From NCBI RefSeq assembly GCF_009857135.1, contig NZ_CP047318.1:5642001-5706000 (forward strand): a stretch of DNA of 64,000 bases, given 5' to 3'. Position 1 is the first letter of the stretch. Every line of letters begins with the position of its first letter. The stretch comes from Streptomyces sp. HM190. Lineage in GTDB: Bacteria > Actinomycetota > Actinomycetes > Streptomycetales > Streptomycetaceae. Made by a program: the position numbers and the translations under genes. A model generated the notes under the pieces. The model made no database searches and was not told where the DNA came from. It worked only from the letters and a program-made list of their open reading frames with translations. Shown piece by piece: positions 21,377 to 29,594 of the stretch.

Positions 21377-22789
21377 TCAGCTCGTGTGGACGTAACGCTC
21401 GGCGACGCGCTTGGCGGTCTCCACGTCCGGGTCGTACTCGACGCGGGTGTCCTTGACGCGGGCGGCCTTCCAGCTGACGTAGGCACCGGTCTGGGTGATG
21501 GGGTCGAGGTCCGGGTCCACGACGACCTTGGCGGGGACCCCGAGCCGCTCGCGAATGCGCTGGATCATGCCTTCGGCGATCACCTCGGTGGGACCGCTGA
21601 TCTCCTCCAGCATCTCCAGGTGGACGGTGACCTCGTCGCCGCCGTCGGCGTCCTTGCCGATGACCACCTGGTAGCCGAGGCAGCCTCCGACACCGTCGAG
21701 CAGGGCGGCCTCGATCTCCGCCGGACGGAACTTGCCCTCGCCCAGGGCGATGCGGTCCGGTACCCGGCCGATGACCTGGATCTCGGGTCCGGGCAGACCG
21801 CAGTCGCAGGTGTTCGGCCCGACGGTGGCCAGGTCGTTGGTGCGGTAGCGCACCAACGGCTTGATGTCGTCGACCAGCATGGTCAGCACCAGCTCGCCGG
21901 TTCCCTCCTGGCCCAGGCTCTCGCCGGTGTCCGGATCGACCACCTCCACGAGGTAGTTGGGCCTGGACAGGTGCATCCGGCCGCGGGAGCAACCGGTCGC
22001 CACGACCATCAGCTCCTGTGTGCCGTAGAGGGTGGGCAGCGCGTCGGCGCCCCAGATGGACTTCACGTTGGCGGAGAACTCGGGGGTGCAGATCTCGCCG
22101 AGCACCAGGAACAGCTTGACCTTGAAGTCCTTGCGCGGGTCGAAGCCGTTGTGCACGGCGGCCTTGGCGAGGTTGGCGCACGCGGCCGGCGAGCACATGA
22201 TCACGTCGATCTCCAGGTCCCGCATCAGCTCCAGGGCCTTGCGGTAGCCGACGCGCTGGGACTCGGGCCAGATCTTGGCGTGGCACGCCCCGATCCGGGT
22301 GACGACGTCACCGAAGGTGTCGCCGAAGGAGTACAGCTCGGAGGGGCCCATCAGCCCGATCACCGGCTTGCGGTCGCCGAAGTAGTGCGTGAACAGGCTG
22401 CGCAGTGACTTCTCCAGGTGGACATTGCTGCAGGCGATGTCCTTGGGACCGCGCGGGCACGGCGTGGCCGGGCCGGTGGTGCCGGTGGTCTCGTAGTAGA
22501 TCAGGGCGTCGCGTATGTCGCCGCTGAGCATGTCGTGCAGCTCACGACGGAGGTCGGCCTTGGTGGTGAACGGCAGCACGCCCATGTCGTCGGGAGTGAC
22601 CCGCTCGATGTCGATGCCCTGCAGGTGGCGGCCGTAGAACGGCGAGTTCTTGGTGACGTGCCGCAGTACGGTCGTCAGCCGCTCGGCGTTCCAGCGCTTC
22701 CACTCCTCGTCCGGCACCTCACCGCTGTAGTAGCGCTCGTTGAAGCTCTGGAACTCGCCCAGCGACGCCCGGGCCTCTTGCGTGTTCAA
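21377..22789 (-). CDS. Phenylacetate-CoA-ligase-like adenylate-forming enzyme 2
   Basis: A second 470-residue PaaK-type enzyme. Its phosphate loop is YETTGTTGPATPCPRG; it also has LGEICTPEF, YGTQE, RYRTNDLATV, GRVPDR and the terminal GAYVSWKAARVKD shared with ligase 1. It has a CDCG pair near residue 320 where PaaK relatives often bind a structural metal. It is cotranscribed with FMN-reductase-like flavoprotein 2 (66-base gap), whereas ligase 1 is grouped with the aminotransferase. The two paralogues therefore probably activate different acids. The start is a TTG with AAAGGACG just upstream; no better ATG or GTG fits the family N-terminus. Confidence 0.88.
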   Translation of the reverse strand: MNTQEARASLGEFQSFNERYYSGEVPDEEWKRWNAERLTTVLRHVTKNSPFYGRHLQGIDIERVTPDDMGVLPFTTKADLRRELHDMLSGDIRDALIYYETTGTTGPATPCPRGPKDIACSNVHLEKSLRSLFTHYFGDRKPVIGLMGPSELYSFGDTFGDVVTRIGACHAKIWPESQRVGYRKALELMRDLEIDVIMCSPAACANLAKAAVHNGFDPRKDFKVKLFLVLGEICTPEFSANVKSIWGADALPTLYGTQELMVVATGCSRGRMHLSRPNYLVEVVDPDTGESLGQEGTGELVLTMLVDDIKPLVRYRTNDLATVGPNTCDCGLPGPEIQVIGRVPDRIALGEGKFRPAEIEAALLDGVGGCLGYQVVIGKDADGGDEVTVHLEMLEEISGPTEVIAEGMIQRIRERLGVPAKVVVDPDLDPITQTGAYVSWKAARVKDTRVEYDPDVETAKRVAERYVHTS

Positions 22790-22855
22790 TCTGCGTCCTT
22801 TCCCTGGGACCGGCCGGAGGCCGTGCGGATGGGGGTCGGGGTGGGCACGGGCCCT

Positions 22856-23512
22856 TCAGGCCCCGGCCCGCTGGCGTTCGTTGAGTGTCTGGGGGGAGAG
22901 GCCGTCGCGTCCGGTGAGCGCGCGGTGCTCGCGCAGCAGACGGATCATGTCCACCATGCGGTCGAGCATGGAGCGGACCATGTCCAGCCCCTCGGTGTCG
23001 CCCTGTTCGACTTCGTCGCTGTAGACGATCGGCGGCATGCCACTGCCGACCAGGATCATCCGGTTGAGCAGGGCGTTCTTCACGAGGTGCGAGTACACCT
23101 CGGTGTGGCTGTAGCGGCGGCCGGTGACGATGACTCCTGCCACCTTGTTGGCCAGTGGGCGGGTGAAGCGCAAGTGGCCCACGCCGGCCCGTTCGATGAA
23201 GCTCTGCATGAGCGCTGCCGTGCCGAAACCGTGCACCGGGGCGGCGTAGAGGATGCCGTCCGCCGCGATCATCCGCTGCACGATCGCGGCGACGTCGTCG
23301 TCGACCGCGCACGGCAGGAGCCGTACGTTGCAGTCCCCGCACGGGCCGCACGGGGTCACCCGGGCCTGTCCGAGATGGACCACGTCGAGTACGGCTCCGC
23401 GGTCGGCGAGGATCTTCTCGGCGTGGTTGAGGACATCTGCCGTGGTGCCGCTGGGGTGCTCGGAGCCGCTGACGGCCAGCACGGTGAACGGCTTCTCCTT
23501 CGTCTCCTTCAC
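22856..23512 (-). CDS. NAD(P)H-dependent FMN reductase / iron-sulfur flavoprotein-like protein 2
   Basis: The 218-residue flavodoxin-fold protein has the FMN phosphate loop VSGSEHPSGTTADV, a cysteine cluster CGPCGDC and a further cysteine at LLPC. It also has the flavin contact segment YAAPVHGFGTAALMQSFIERAG. The cysteine arrangement resembles the iron-sulfur flavoprotein branch of the NADPH-dependent FMN reductases, though cluster binding is not certain. It differs from reductase 1, which lacks the cysteines. It leads a two-gene transcript with ligase 2, driven by the element whose second block overlaps the stop of the LuxR gene. A redox step on the acid activated by ligase 2, or FMNH2 supply, are the plausible jobs. 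Start: GTG after GGAGACC-like purines. Confidence 0.85.
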   Translation of the reverse strand: MKETKEKPFTVLAVSGSEHPSGTTADVLNHAEKILADRGAVLDVVHLGQARVTPCGPCGDCNVRLLPCAVDDDVAAIVQRMIAADGILYAAPVHGFGTAALMQSFIERAGVGHLRFTRPLANKVAGVIVTGRRYSHTEVYSHLVKNALLNRMILVGSGMPPIVYSDEVEQGDTEGLDMVRSMLDRMVDMIRLLREHRALTGRDGLSPQTLNERQRAGA

Positions 23513-23574
23513 ACGAGGTCTCCTGGTCTGTCCGGCGATCCCCTTCGCTCTGACGGGATCTGACGCGGGCGACG

Positions 23575-25332
23575 CTAGGCGGCACCGGTTCCCCTGTGGT
23601 TACGCGTCGTTGGACCGGGTCGGGCGCCGTCGGCCGGCCGGGGGACGGCGGCCGGGCCGGAGCGGACGGTGGCCGCCAACTCGACCCGGGAGCGCACCCC
23701 GACCTTGCGGAAGACATTGCGCAGATGGAAGTTGACGGTGTGCGGTGAGCGGAACAGCTGCTCACCGATCTCCCGGTTGGTCAGGCCCCGCGCGGCCAGT
23801 TCGGCGACGGAGCGCTCCGTCTCGGTGAGGGAGGACCAGCCCGCGCGGCGTGGGCCGGGTTCCGGGGCGGCGGGGCGCCTGCCGCCGGCTCTGCGACGCG
23901 GCACGGTGGAGACGGGGGCGACCGGAGGGCTGTCCGCCTCGCCCAACTGCCGGTGCAGGCGTGCGGCGTCGCCCTGGGCACCGGCCGCCGTGTGGTGGCG
24001 CAGTGCCTTCTTCCGGCCGGTGTGCGCTGCCCCGTCCGGTCCGGCCTGCCGGTCCCGTGGGCCCGGACCGTCGTGGGCGGTGGCAGCGATCGGGGCGTTG
24101 TCCTTGGCACGGTCGGCAACCACCGCTCGGGCAGGCTCCACCGGACGTGCCCGACAAGGGCTCACCAGGGCCGGCCGCGACGCCCGGATCAGGTCGGTGG
24201 GCGGCGGTCCCGGCTCGGATGCCGGGGAGGCCGCCGGACCTCCCGCGGGCGGCAGCGGAGGACGGCTGTCGCCCATCCCCGTCCAGGCCGGCAACGGCTG
24301 GGCCGAGCCGCACACGGCGGGTGCGCCGTTCCTCGCGGTGGGCAGGCGCATGCGGCCCGCTTCCAGGCGCATCATCCGCAGGATCGGCGCGGGCATCGCC
24401 TCCTGCAGAGCCCGGCGCACCAGGTCGTGTCGGAAGCGCAGGCTGGACTCGTCGTGCTCCTCCAACAGCCCGGTGTCCAGCGCGTCCTGAAAGCCCTGGC
24501 AGACGTGCACCACGGCCAGACCGGTCATTCGCACCACGTCGTCGGGGGCGAACGTGTTGCCCAGGACAGCCGCCGCGCGCAGGGCGTGCCAGGCTTCGGG
24601 GCCGGTGGCCGGCAGTTGTCGCCTGACGAGTTCGTGCACGCGCCCGGGCAGGCGCCGGGAGACCAGACGGAGCGTGCCGGACTCGACCGACGTGCCCTTC
24701 TCCTCGACGAGGCCGGTGACCAACGCGCTGAGCAGCCCGGGGTTGCCCCCGGCTTCCTCGGCCAGGGCCAGTACGTCCTGCCCCGGGGCGGCGCCGAGGC
24801 CGTCGCGGACCAGTTCCGCCACAGCGTCCTCGGGCAGCCGGCCGAGCTCGATCCGTATGACGTTCCGGTGCTCGTCAGCCCTGCCGCCGGTCGGGCACGT
24901 GCCGGTTGCCCGGCGAGCCAGCAGCCACAAGGCCGGCCGCGAGGCGTACCGCACGAGCAGCGACTCGAGAGACGCTCCCGGTGCCAGGTCCGCGGGGCAC
25001 ACGTCGTCGAAGGCGACCAGACGGGGAGAGCGGTCGTCGTCGAGGAGTCCCCGCACGTCGGCGGCCAGGAAGGACCGAGGGTTCCAGGGGACACCGGACC
25101 AGTGCGGGACCATCGTCGCGAGGTCCGTCGGCCCGGCTGGTCCGGGCCGTTTCGCTCGCCGAGCCGCCTCCGCCAGGAAGTGAGTCTTGCCGCTCCCCGA
25201 GACCCCCTCCACGAGCACGACTGTGCTGCGCCCGTCCCTCACCTGCTCCCACGCCTGAGTGAACACGGATATTTCTCTGTCCCGGCCGTATGTTCGGGGT
25301 AGCTGTGAGGGCACGCGAAACGTATTGATCAT
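23575..25332 (-). CDS. LAL-like LuxR-family pathway regulator
   Basis: This 585-residue protein has an N-terminal ATPase segment with Walker A GVSGSGKT at residues 43-50 and a Walker-B-like LVAFDDV. A C-terminal LuxR helix-turn-helix near residues 515-575 includes LTETERSVAELAARGLTNRE and HTVNFHLRNVFRKVGVRSR. LAL regulators bind ATP or effectors and activate biosynthetic clusters. It is shorter than classical LALs (about 900 residues). The middle (about 330-500) is a low-complexity Pro/Ala/Arg-rich stretch in place of the usual TPR-like region. It reads in the same direction as flavoprotein 2, with 62 bases between stop and start, and is the best candidate for recognising the shared element. 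Start: ATG, with GGAG about ten bases upstream. Confidence 0.88.
   Translation of the reverse strand: MINTFRVPSQLPRTYGRDREISVFTQAWEQVRDGRSTVVLVEGVSGSGKTHFLAEAARRAKRPGPAGPTDLATMVPHWSGVPWNPRSFLAADVRGLLDDDRSPRLVAFDDVCPADLAPGASLESLLVRYASRPALWLLARRATGTCPTGGRADEHRNVIRIELGRLPEDAVAELVRDGLGAAPGQDVLALAEEAGGNPGLLSALVTGLVEEKGTSVESGTLRLVSRRLPGRVHELVRRQLPATGPEAWHALRAAAVLGNTFAPDDVVRMTGLAVVHVCQGFQDALDTGLLEEHDESSLRFRHDLVRRALQEAMPAPILRMMRLEAGRMRLPTARNGAPAVCGSAQPLPAWTGMGDSRPPLPPAGGPAASPASEPGPPPTDLIRASRPALVSPCRARPVEPARAVVADRAKDNAPIAATAHDGPGPRDRQAGPDGAAHTGRKKALRHHTAAGAQGDAARLHRQLGEADSPPVAPVSTVPRRRAGGRRPAAPEPGPRRAGWSSLTETERSVAELAARGLTNREIGEQLFRSPHTVNFHLRNVFRKVGVRSRVELAATVRSGPAAVPRPADGARPGPTTRNHRGTGAA
23576..23604 (-). 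promoter_or_regulatory. Shared pathway element, copy 3
   Basis: Minus-strand CGTAACCAC, 16 bases, CCTA, ending 63 bases before the GTG of flavoprotein 2. It lies inside the last codons of the upstream LuxR gene, and CCTA overlaps its TAG stop. Conservation of both blocks here despite the coding overlap argues that it is functional. Confidence 0.6.
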
Positions 25333-25408
25333 TGCTGATGACTCCAGTGGTGCTCCTTGGGTCGGCCGCTGGAACTTTCCGACCCTCGTCCGGGAGGGGT
25401 GGGCGAAC

Positions 25409-25846
25409 TCAGGGGTCCTGGGAACGCGTGTCGGGACCGAGCGTGGTGAACGTCAGCAGCGCTTGCGATCCGAGCCGGGCGTGCCAGGCGTGTCGGGGTG
25501 GTATGTAGAGAATGTCCATGCTGACCAGTCGGCAGCGAAACGTGCCACCCGGTCCCGACAGGGCCCAGTCCGCCGCATGAGTCGTCTGGTGGACCAGTAG
25601 ATGCGAGCGTGTTCTGCCGGCGCGGACTCCGCAGGACGGTGCCTGCTCCTGCCAGATGCGGCACAGCAGACCCGTCCGAACGATCAGAGCCTCGCTCAGC
25701 AACGCATGGTCCGCCCGGGACGCGTGGGGCCTGTAGGCCGGGTGCTGGTGCTGTGGCCAGAGCAGTCCCGGGGCGACCGACCGGTGTACGGAGAAGAAGT
25801 CCAGCAGCTCATCCACGTGAAGCCTCGCGCTCGACGCGGCCGTCAC
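25409..25846 (-). CDS. Hypothetical protein, cupin-like C-terminus
   Basis: The 145-residue protein from a GTG start is not confidently assignable. The C-terminal half (RCRLVSMDILYIPPRHAWHARLGSQ) has the alternating pattern and PPRHAWH turn of a cupin or AraC-type ligand-binding barrel, without a following helix-turn-helix. Codon bias is coding-like but less GC-rich than its neighbours, which may indicate recent acquisition. It precedes the LAL gene on the same strand by 76 bases and could be a small regulator or sensor. The reverse strand is also partly open, so the call rests on the cupin-like pattern and codon use. Confidence 0.5.
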   Translation of the reverse strand: MTAASSARLHVDELLDFFSVHRSVAPGLLWPQHQHPAYRPHASRADHALLSEALIVRTGLLCRIWQEQAPSCGVRAGRTRSHLLVHQTTHAADWALSGPGGTFRCRLVSMDILYIPPRHAWHARLGSQALLTFTTLGPDTRSQDP

Positions 25847-25864
25847 GGGACACTCGCGTCAAGG

Positions 25865-26080
25865 ATGACTGCGGCGGTCAATCAAGGCCCCCACCCGGTG
25901 GGGACGCCGGCGGGGGACGCAAGACCCCCGTGCGACAGTGCGGTGGCCTGCGCCGTGGCGGTGATGTTCGGGACGACCGCCATCGCGGCCTTTGGCCTGA
26001 AAGAAGCACTGATATTCAGCCAAGGTGTTCTCCGTGACGTCCTTCTCGCGCGGCGCGCGGCACATTCACCGGAAGTATGA
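25865..26080 (+). CDS. Possible small membrane protein (weak)
   Basis: A 71-residue reading frame with one hydrophobic run (VACAVAVMFGTTAIAAFGL, about residues 28-46) followed by a basic tail. There is no good ribosome site at a proper distance and no family I recognise. It is the only candidate in the 390 bases between the cupin-like gene and the next regulator. Confidence 0.2.
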   Translation: MTAAVNQGPHPVGTPAGDARPPCDSAVACAVAVMFGTTAIAAFGLKEALIFSQGVLRDVLLARRAAHSPEV

Positions 26081-26236
26081 AGATCATTCATTTTTGGCCA
26101 CTCCGTTCCCGGTGGGGTCTGAACCCGGCGGGGATAGCGCCGGTCTTGGTGGATGACTCTGGCTATCTGCGGACCGTGTGGCCAGTTGAGCGGTATGGCA
26201 TCTAAATGCCATGCATCAAGAAGAGAGGGAGGCGAA

Positions 26237-27262
26237 ATGGACCTAGGTGAAACAACTGGGACGCAAGGGGTGCGGATCGAGGCGGCCGGCCTGGACCTGC
26301 GGGTCTATTCGTGGGTTCTGTCACATGACCGCCTTGATATCGTTGCCATGGCGTCTGACCTGGGCATCAATGAGGTGGACGTGATCCGCGTCGTCCACCA
26401 CCTGACGGACCAGTACCTGCTCAGTGCCCCGGCGAGCGCCCCCGACCAGGTCCGTGTCGTGCCACCCGACATCGCGGTGGCACGCCGCTCCGCCCCGCTG
26501 GAGGCGAGCATCCGTGAGCGACAGCGTGAACTGGAGCAAATTCGCCGCGACTTCGACCGGTTCACGGAGATCTACCAGCCGTCCGCCGGCTCGACCGGCA
26601 TCCTCATGGAAGTGGTCCACGATCACGAGGTCGTGAGGGGAATGCTCACCCGGGCATCCGCCGAGTGCAGCAGCGAGGTTCTCTCCTGCCAGCCCGGCGA
26701 CGGTGTGCGCAGCCCCGCCACCCTGCGGGAGAGCCTCGCCCGCGACCGGGCCCTGCTCGAACGCGGCATCAAGATGCGCACCTTGCATCAGCACACGGCC
26801 CGCTTCCACGGACCCACCCAGGCTTATGTGGCCACGACCCGAGCCCTCGGTGCTGAATACCGCACCGCGCACGAGTTGTTCGGCAGGCTCATCGTCTTCG
26901 ACGATACGATCGCCTTCCTTCCCACCGTCAACGACACCTGGGGGGCCGTTGTCATCCGTGAACCGAATGCGGTGGCGTACCTCAGTCAGCTGTTCGAGCA
27001 GACATGGACTCATGCCACGGTCTTCGAGGACGCGGCAGCAGGCGGATTGGAGGACGTCGCCCGTGAGATCGATCAGACTCTGCTGCGCCTGCTCGCCGCG
27101 GGACTGAAGGACGAGGCCATCGCCCGGCGCCTGGGCATGTCCCTGCGCACCGTACGCCGCCGCATCGCCGACATCCTCGACCGCCTCGGCGCCGAAAGCC
27201 GGTTCCAGGCGGCCGTCATCGCCACTCGCAGAGGGCTGTTGGACGCCGACCGGTCTACCTGA
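26237..27262 (+). CDS. LuxR-family regulator with N-terminal winged-helix-like domain
   Basis: The 341-residue protein opens with a TrmB-like winged-helix region (LRVYSWVLSHDRLDIVAMAS, VDVIRVVHHLTDQYLL) and a coiled linker rich in Arg/Glu (about 95-120). A central phospholipase-D-like or effector region follows, then a C-terminal LuxR helix-turn-helix (LLAAGLKDEAIARRLGMSLR, TVRRRIADILDRLGA). This architecture is common in Streptomyces orphan regulators near biosynthetic clusters. ATG at 26237 follows GAGAGGGAGG; an earlier in-frame ATG at 26153 lacks a ribosome site. It lies at the edge of the cluster and may or may not control it. The HTH lacks the Asp-containing receiver domain of response regulators. 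Confidence 0.88.
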   Translation: MDLGETTGTQGVRIEAAGLDLRVYSWVLSHDRLDIVAMASDLGINEVDVIRVVHHLTDQYLLSAPASAPDQVRVVPPDIAVARRSAPLEASIRERQRELEQIRRDFDRFTEIYQPSAGSTGILMEVVHDHEVVRGMLTRASAECSSEVLSCQPGDGVRSPATLRESLARDRALLERGIKMRTLHQHTARFHGPTQAYVATTRALGAEYRTAHELFGRLIVFDDTIAFLPTVNDTWGAVVIREPNAVAYLSQLFEQTWTHATVFEDAAAGGLEDVAREIDQTLLRLLAAGLKDEAIARRLGMSLRTVRRRIADILDRLGAESRFQAAVIATRRGLLDADRST

Positions 27263-27913
27263 GCCGTGCCCCACCGGTGTGCGGCGGAGGTGGATGCCTT
27301 CGGTCTGTTTTTTCACCGCGGAACGTACCGACCGAACGGTTTCTTCCGCGCATGCGATTCCCGGCGGGAGTTCCGCCATGTTCGGTCACGGGTGTCCGTG
27401 ACCTGTTGATCTTGTCTGTCCGGCAGTCCGGTAGCTTGCGGGTTGTGTCGCGGCCGCCGTCGTACGAGGATCCTGCCGCGCTGGTCGCGGTGCGGGCCCG
27501 TGTGATCGGATGAGCCGCGAACGGGGGACCGCTGAGCTGCGGACGGAGAGCGCGGAGTTGAAGCGCCGGCCGGGCATGGACTCCCACGGCAGCAGCAGGC
27601 TGCCGTCTCCTGCGCGCCGGCGGTGCGCCGGGTCGTGACACAGCCGCCCGCAGCCGCCGAATTCGACCACCAGCCTGGGTACTTGATGTGTCAGCGGTGG
27701 GCGCCGCCGGAGGGCCCTTGCGGCTTTGCCGGCCGCTGAGGGGCATCGACATCGAGCGTACCGCCGAGCTCGTCGGAGGGCTGCTGGACGTCGAGGTCGA
27801 GATGAACCTGCGGCACGTGTCCAGGGCCGTCGGCGTGGACACGTGCTCAACGAACGACTACAGGATCCCCGGCGGAGTCGAAGCGACCGGATCTACGTGT
27901 CGCTGCGTTGTCC
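27263..27913. other. Gene-poor boundary with transposase relic
   Basis: About 650 bases between the LuxR-type regulator and the acetyltransferase. The only recognisable content is the IS66-like fragment at 27448-27610. The remainder has short open frames on both strands with no family resemblance. Confidence 0.5.
27448..27610 (+). pseudogene. IS66-like transposase N-terminal remnant
   Basis: Conceptual translation gives PPSYEDPAALVAVRARVIG and then, after a frame shift, TAELRTESAELKRRPGMDS followed by SSRLPS. This is the leucine-zipper-like opening and the N-S-S-N-S-S-K-P-P-S-like block of IS66-family transposases, in degraded form. No catalytic part or terminal inverted repeat is visible, so it is only a relic. 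The call rests on remembered family motifs. Confidence 0.45.
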
Positions 27914-28714
27914 TCAAGGCAGGGCGGCCTTGGCCGACTCCTTCCTCGGAGCCGTGATCATCGTCAGATGATCCTCGGTGCAGAAGCCGACTGACGCGTA
28001 CACCGGCTCACCCATCTTGCTCGCGAAGAGGTAGGTGGTCGTGGCACCGGCGGCGAAGCCCGCACGAATCAGTTCGATCGTGATGGCCCGTCCGTAGCCG
28101 CGTCGGCGGTAGCCCGGAAGCGTGGTGACATTGAAAATGCCCATCAAGTCACCGGAGATGACCGTCATGCCCGTTCCCACCGGAACACCGTCGAGTTCCG
28201 CCAGGTAGAGCGTGATCCCGTCGATCTTCGCCAGGGACGGATGGGTGAGCGACCGGAGCGCGTCGCGTGGTATCTCGAAACCATCCGCGACAGATGCGGT
28301 GTACAGACCGACTTCATCGTCGGAGACGGCCCTGATGTTCAGGGGATCGGTGGTCGGCTTGTCCGGCATCCCATGCTCGGGGCGCCGGATCATGAGTGGT
28401 TCCCGCACGAACAGGGTCAGCCCGTGCCGCGCTGCCAACTCGGTGACGAGTGGGCTCGGAGTTCCGCAGACGTGGATGCTCCAGGGAAGCTCCCACGGGC
28501 TGCCGGAAGCCACCAACGGCGCGATCTCCTCAAGGCTCGGGTCCGGGCTGAGGCTGATGACCGCGTTCAGTCTGGCGTTGGGTGCCCCTAAGACCGCGAG
28601 AACGGAGCCACCCGGAGCCCTCAGGGTGCGCCCCGAGGCGGCAGCGGTGAGGTCCGCGACCCCGGTGGCGTACGCGCGCATGACCGCTCTTGCATAGGTG
28701 CTTGTGTGCTTCAC
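27914..28714 (-). CDS. GNAT-family N-acetyltransferase
   Basis: The 266-residue protein has a C-terminal GNAT domain. The acetyl-CoA loop PGYRRRGYGRAITIELIRAG is preceded by GIFNVTTL, and a late YASVGF is the usual motif B end. The N-terminal 120 residues form a divergent lobe, as in two-domain GNAT proteins. The substrate is unknown. The GTG start has a poor ribosome site, and ATG codons about 12 residues in are an alternative. It is flanked by gene-free DNA on both sides and may be a cargo or stand-alone gene. Confidence 0.85.
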   Translation of the reverse strand: MKHTSTYARAVMRAYATGVADLTAAASGRTLRAPGGSVLAVLGAPNARLNAVISLSPDPSLEEIAPLVASGSPWELPWSIHVCGTPSPLVTELAARHGLTLFVREPLMIRRPEHGMPDKPTTDPLNIRAVSDDEVGLYTASVADGFEIPRDALRSLTHPSLAKIDGITLYLAELDGVPVGTGMTVISGDLMGIFNVTTLPGYRRRGYGRAITIELIRAGFAAGATTTYLFASKMGEPVYASVGFCTEDHLTMITAPRKESAKAALP

Positions 28715-29594
28715 CAGTCCATATTAAAAGTTGAACAATTTCGCAATCGAGCATTTCTGCGGGCGTGGCGTCGAACACGGAATGAAGTGTCGGAGGTGTT
28801 GACGCCCTGTGTCGGGGGTGTTGCCGCCTTGAGTCGGACCTTTGCTGAGAATTCCTGTGGAACGCGGTGCGGCCCTTCCGTAACTGAGAGCAATCGTGGT
28901 GGAGTTCCGCAGCCGAGAGTGTCGTGGTGGAGTTCCGCTTCGACGTCTGACCTCTCGCCAAGAGGCGTACTCACCTCGCCCGTCGGCGGTTCGGGCTTGT
29001 GTTCCCGTCCACGGTGGCGCGCGCCCCCCACGCGGGCGCGTCCGGCCTCGGCCGGATTCTCGGGCGGATTCTCGGGCGGATGTGAGCGCACCTCTTCATG
29101 GCCGGAACGCCGATGGAGGACCGGGTCGTGGAGTTCCGCAACCAGGAGGACGTGCTGACGGAACTCCCCAGCCTGCGGCCGACCGACGAGCGGGAGGAGC
29201 CGAGCGCGTCTGGGGGGTGGCGAACGCGGGGGTCCGGCGTCCGGGTGAGAGGGCTCGCGGTCCACGACCGGTTCGTGCGGCGGAATCCCTTGCGTGTCGT
29301 GCTCCGCGCCCCGCTGTTCAACAAGCGGTGTGATGTTCAGGTAGGGGAACGCTCAGGGGGCGTGGAGCCGGCGGTCATGGACACGATCAGGAGGTACCTG
29401 CTTGATTGCGGACATGCGGCGAGTCAAACGTGAAGTTCTTCACCGTGCGACTTCACTTGGTTGGGTCCACTCGTGGGATTTGCCCCTGTGTGAGTCCCTG
29501 GTGAGGTGGCTCTCGATGCTCGTATGTTGCGGTCTGATCGCTGCACCGCACATGACCAATCGCGGCTCGACACCGCTTGGCGGGGGACTCATAT
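28715..29594. other. 880-base gene-free region with short repeats
   Basis: No convincing gene. TCGTGGTGGAGTTCCGC occurs exactly at 28894-28910 and 28922-28938, with a shortened form at 29126-29139. A 12-base unit CGGATTCTCGGG is tandemly repeated at 29053-29076, with part of a third unit after it. The first 60 bases are unusually A/T-rich for this genome. Open frames on both strands lack family resemblance. The promoter of the LamG gene should lie at its right end. Confidence 0.5.

Noticed and set aside
29098..29433. 111-residue open frame in the gene-free region before the LamG gene
   Set aside because: Contains one of the TCGTGG repeats, no recognisable family, weak start context.
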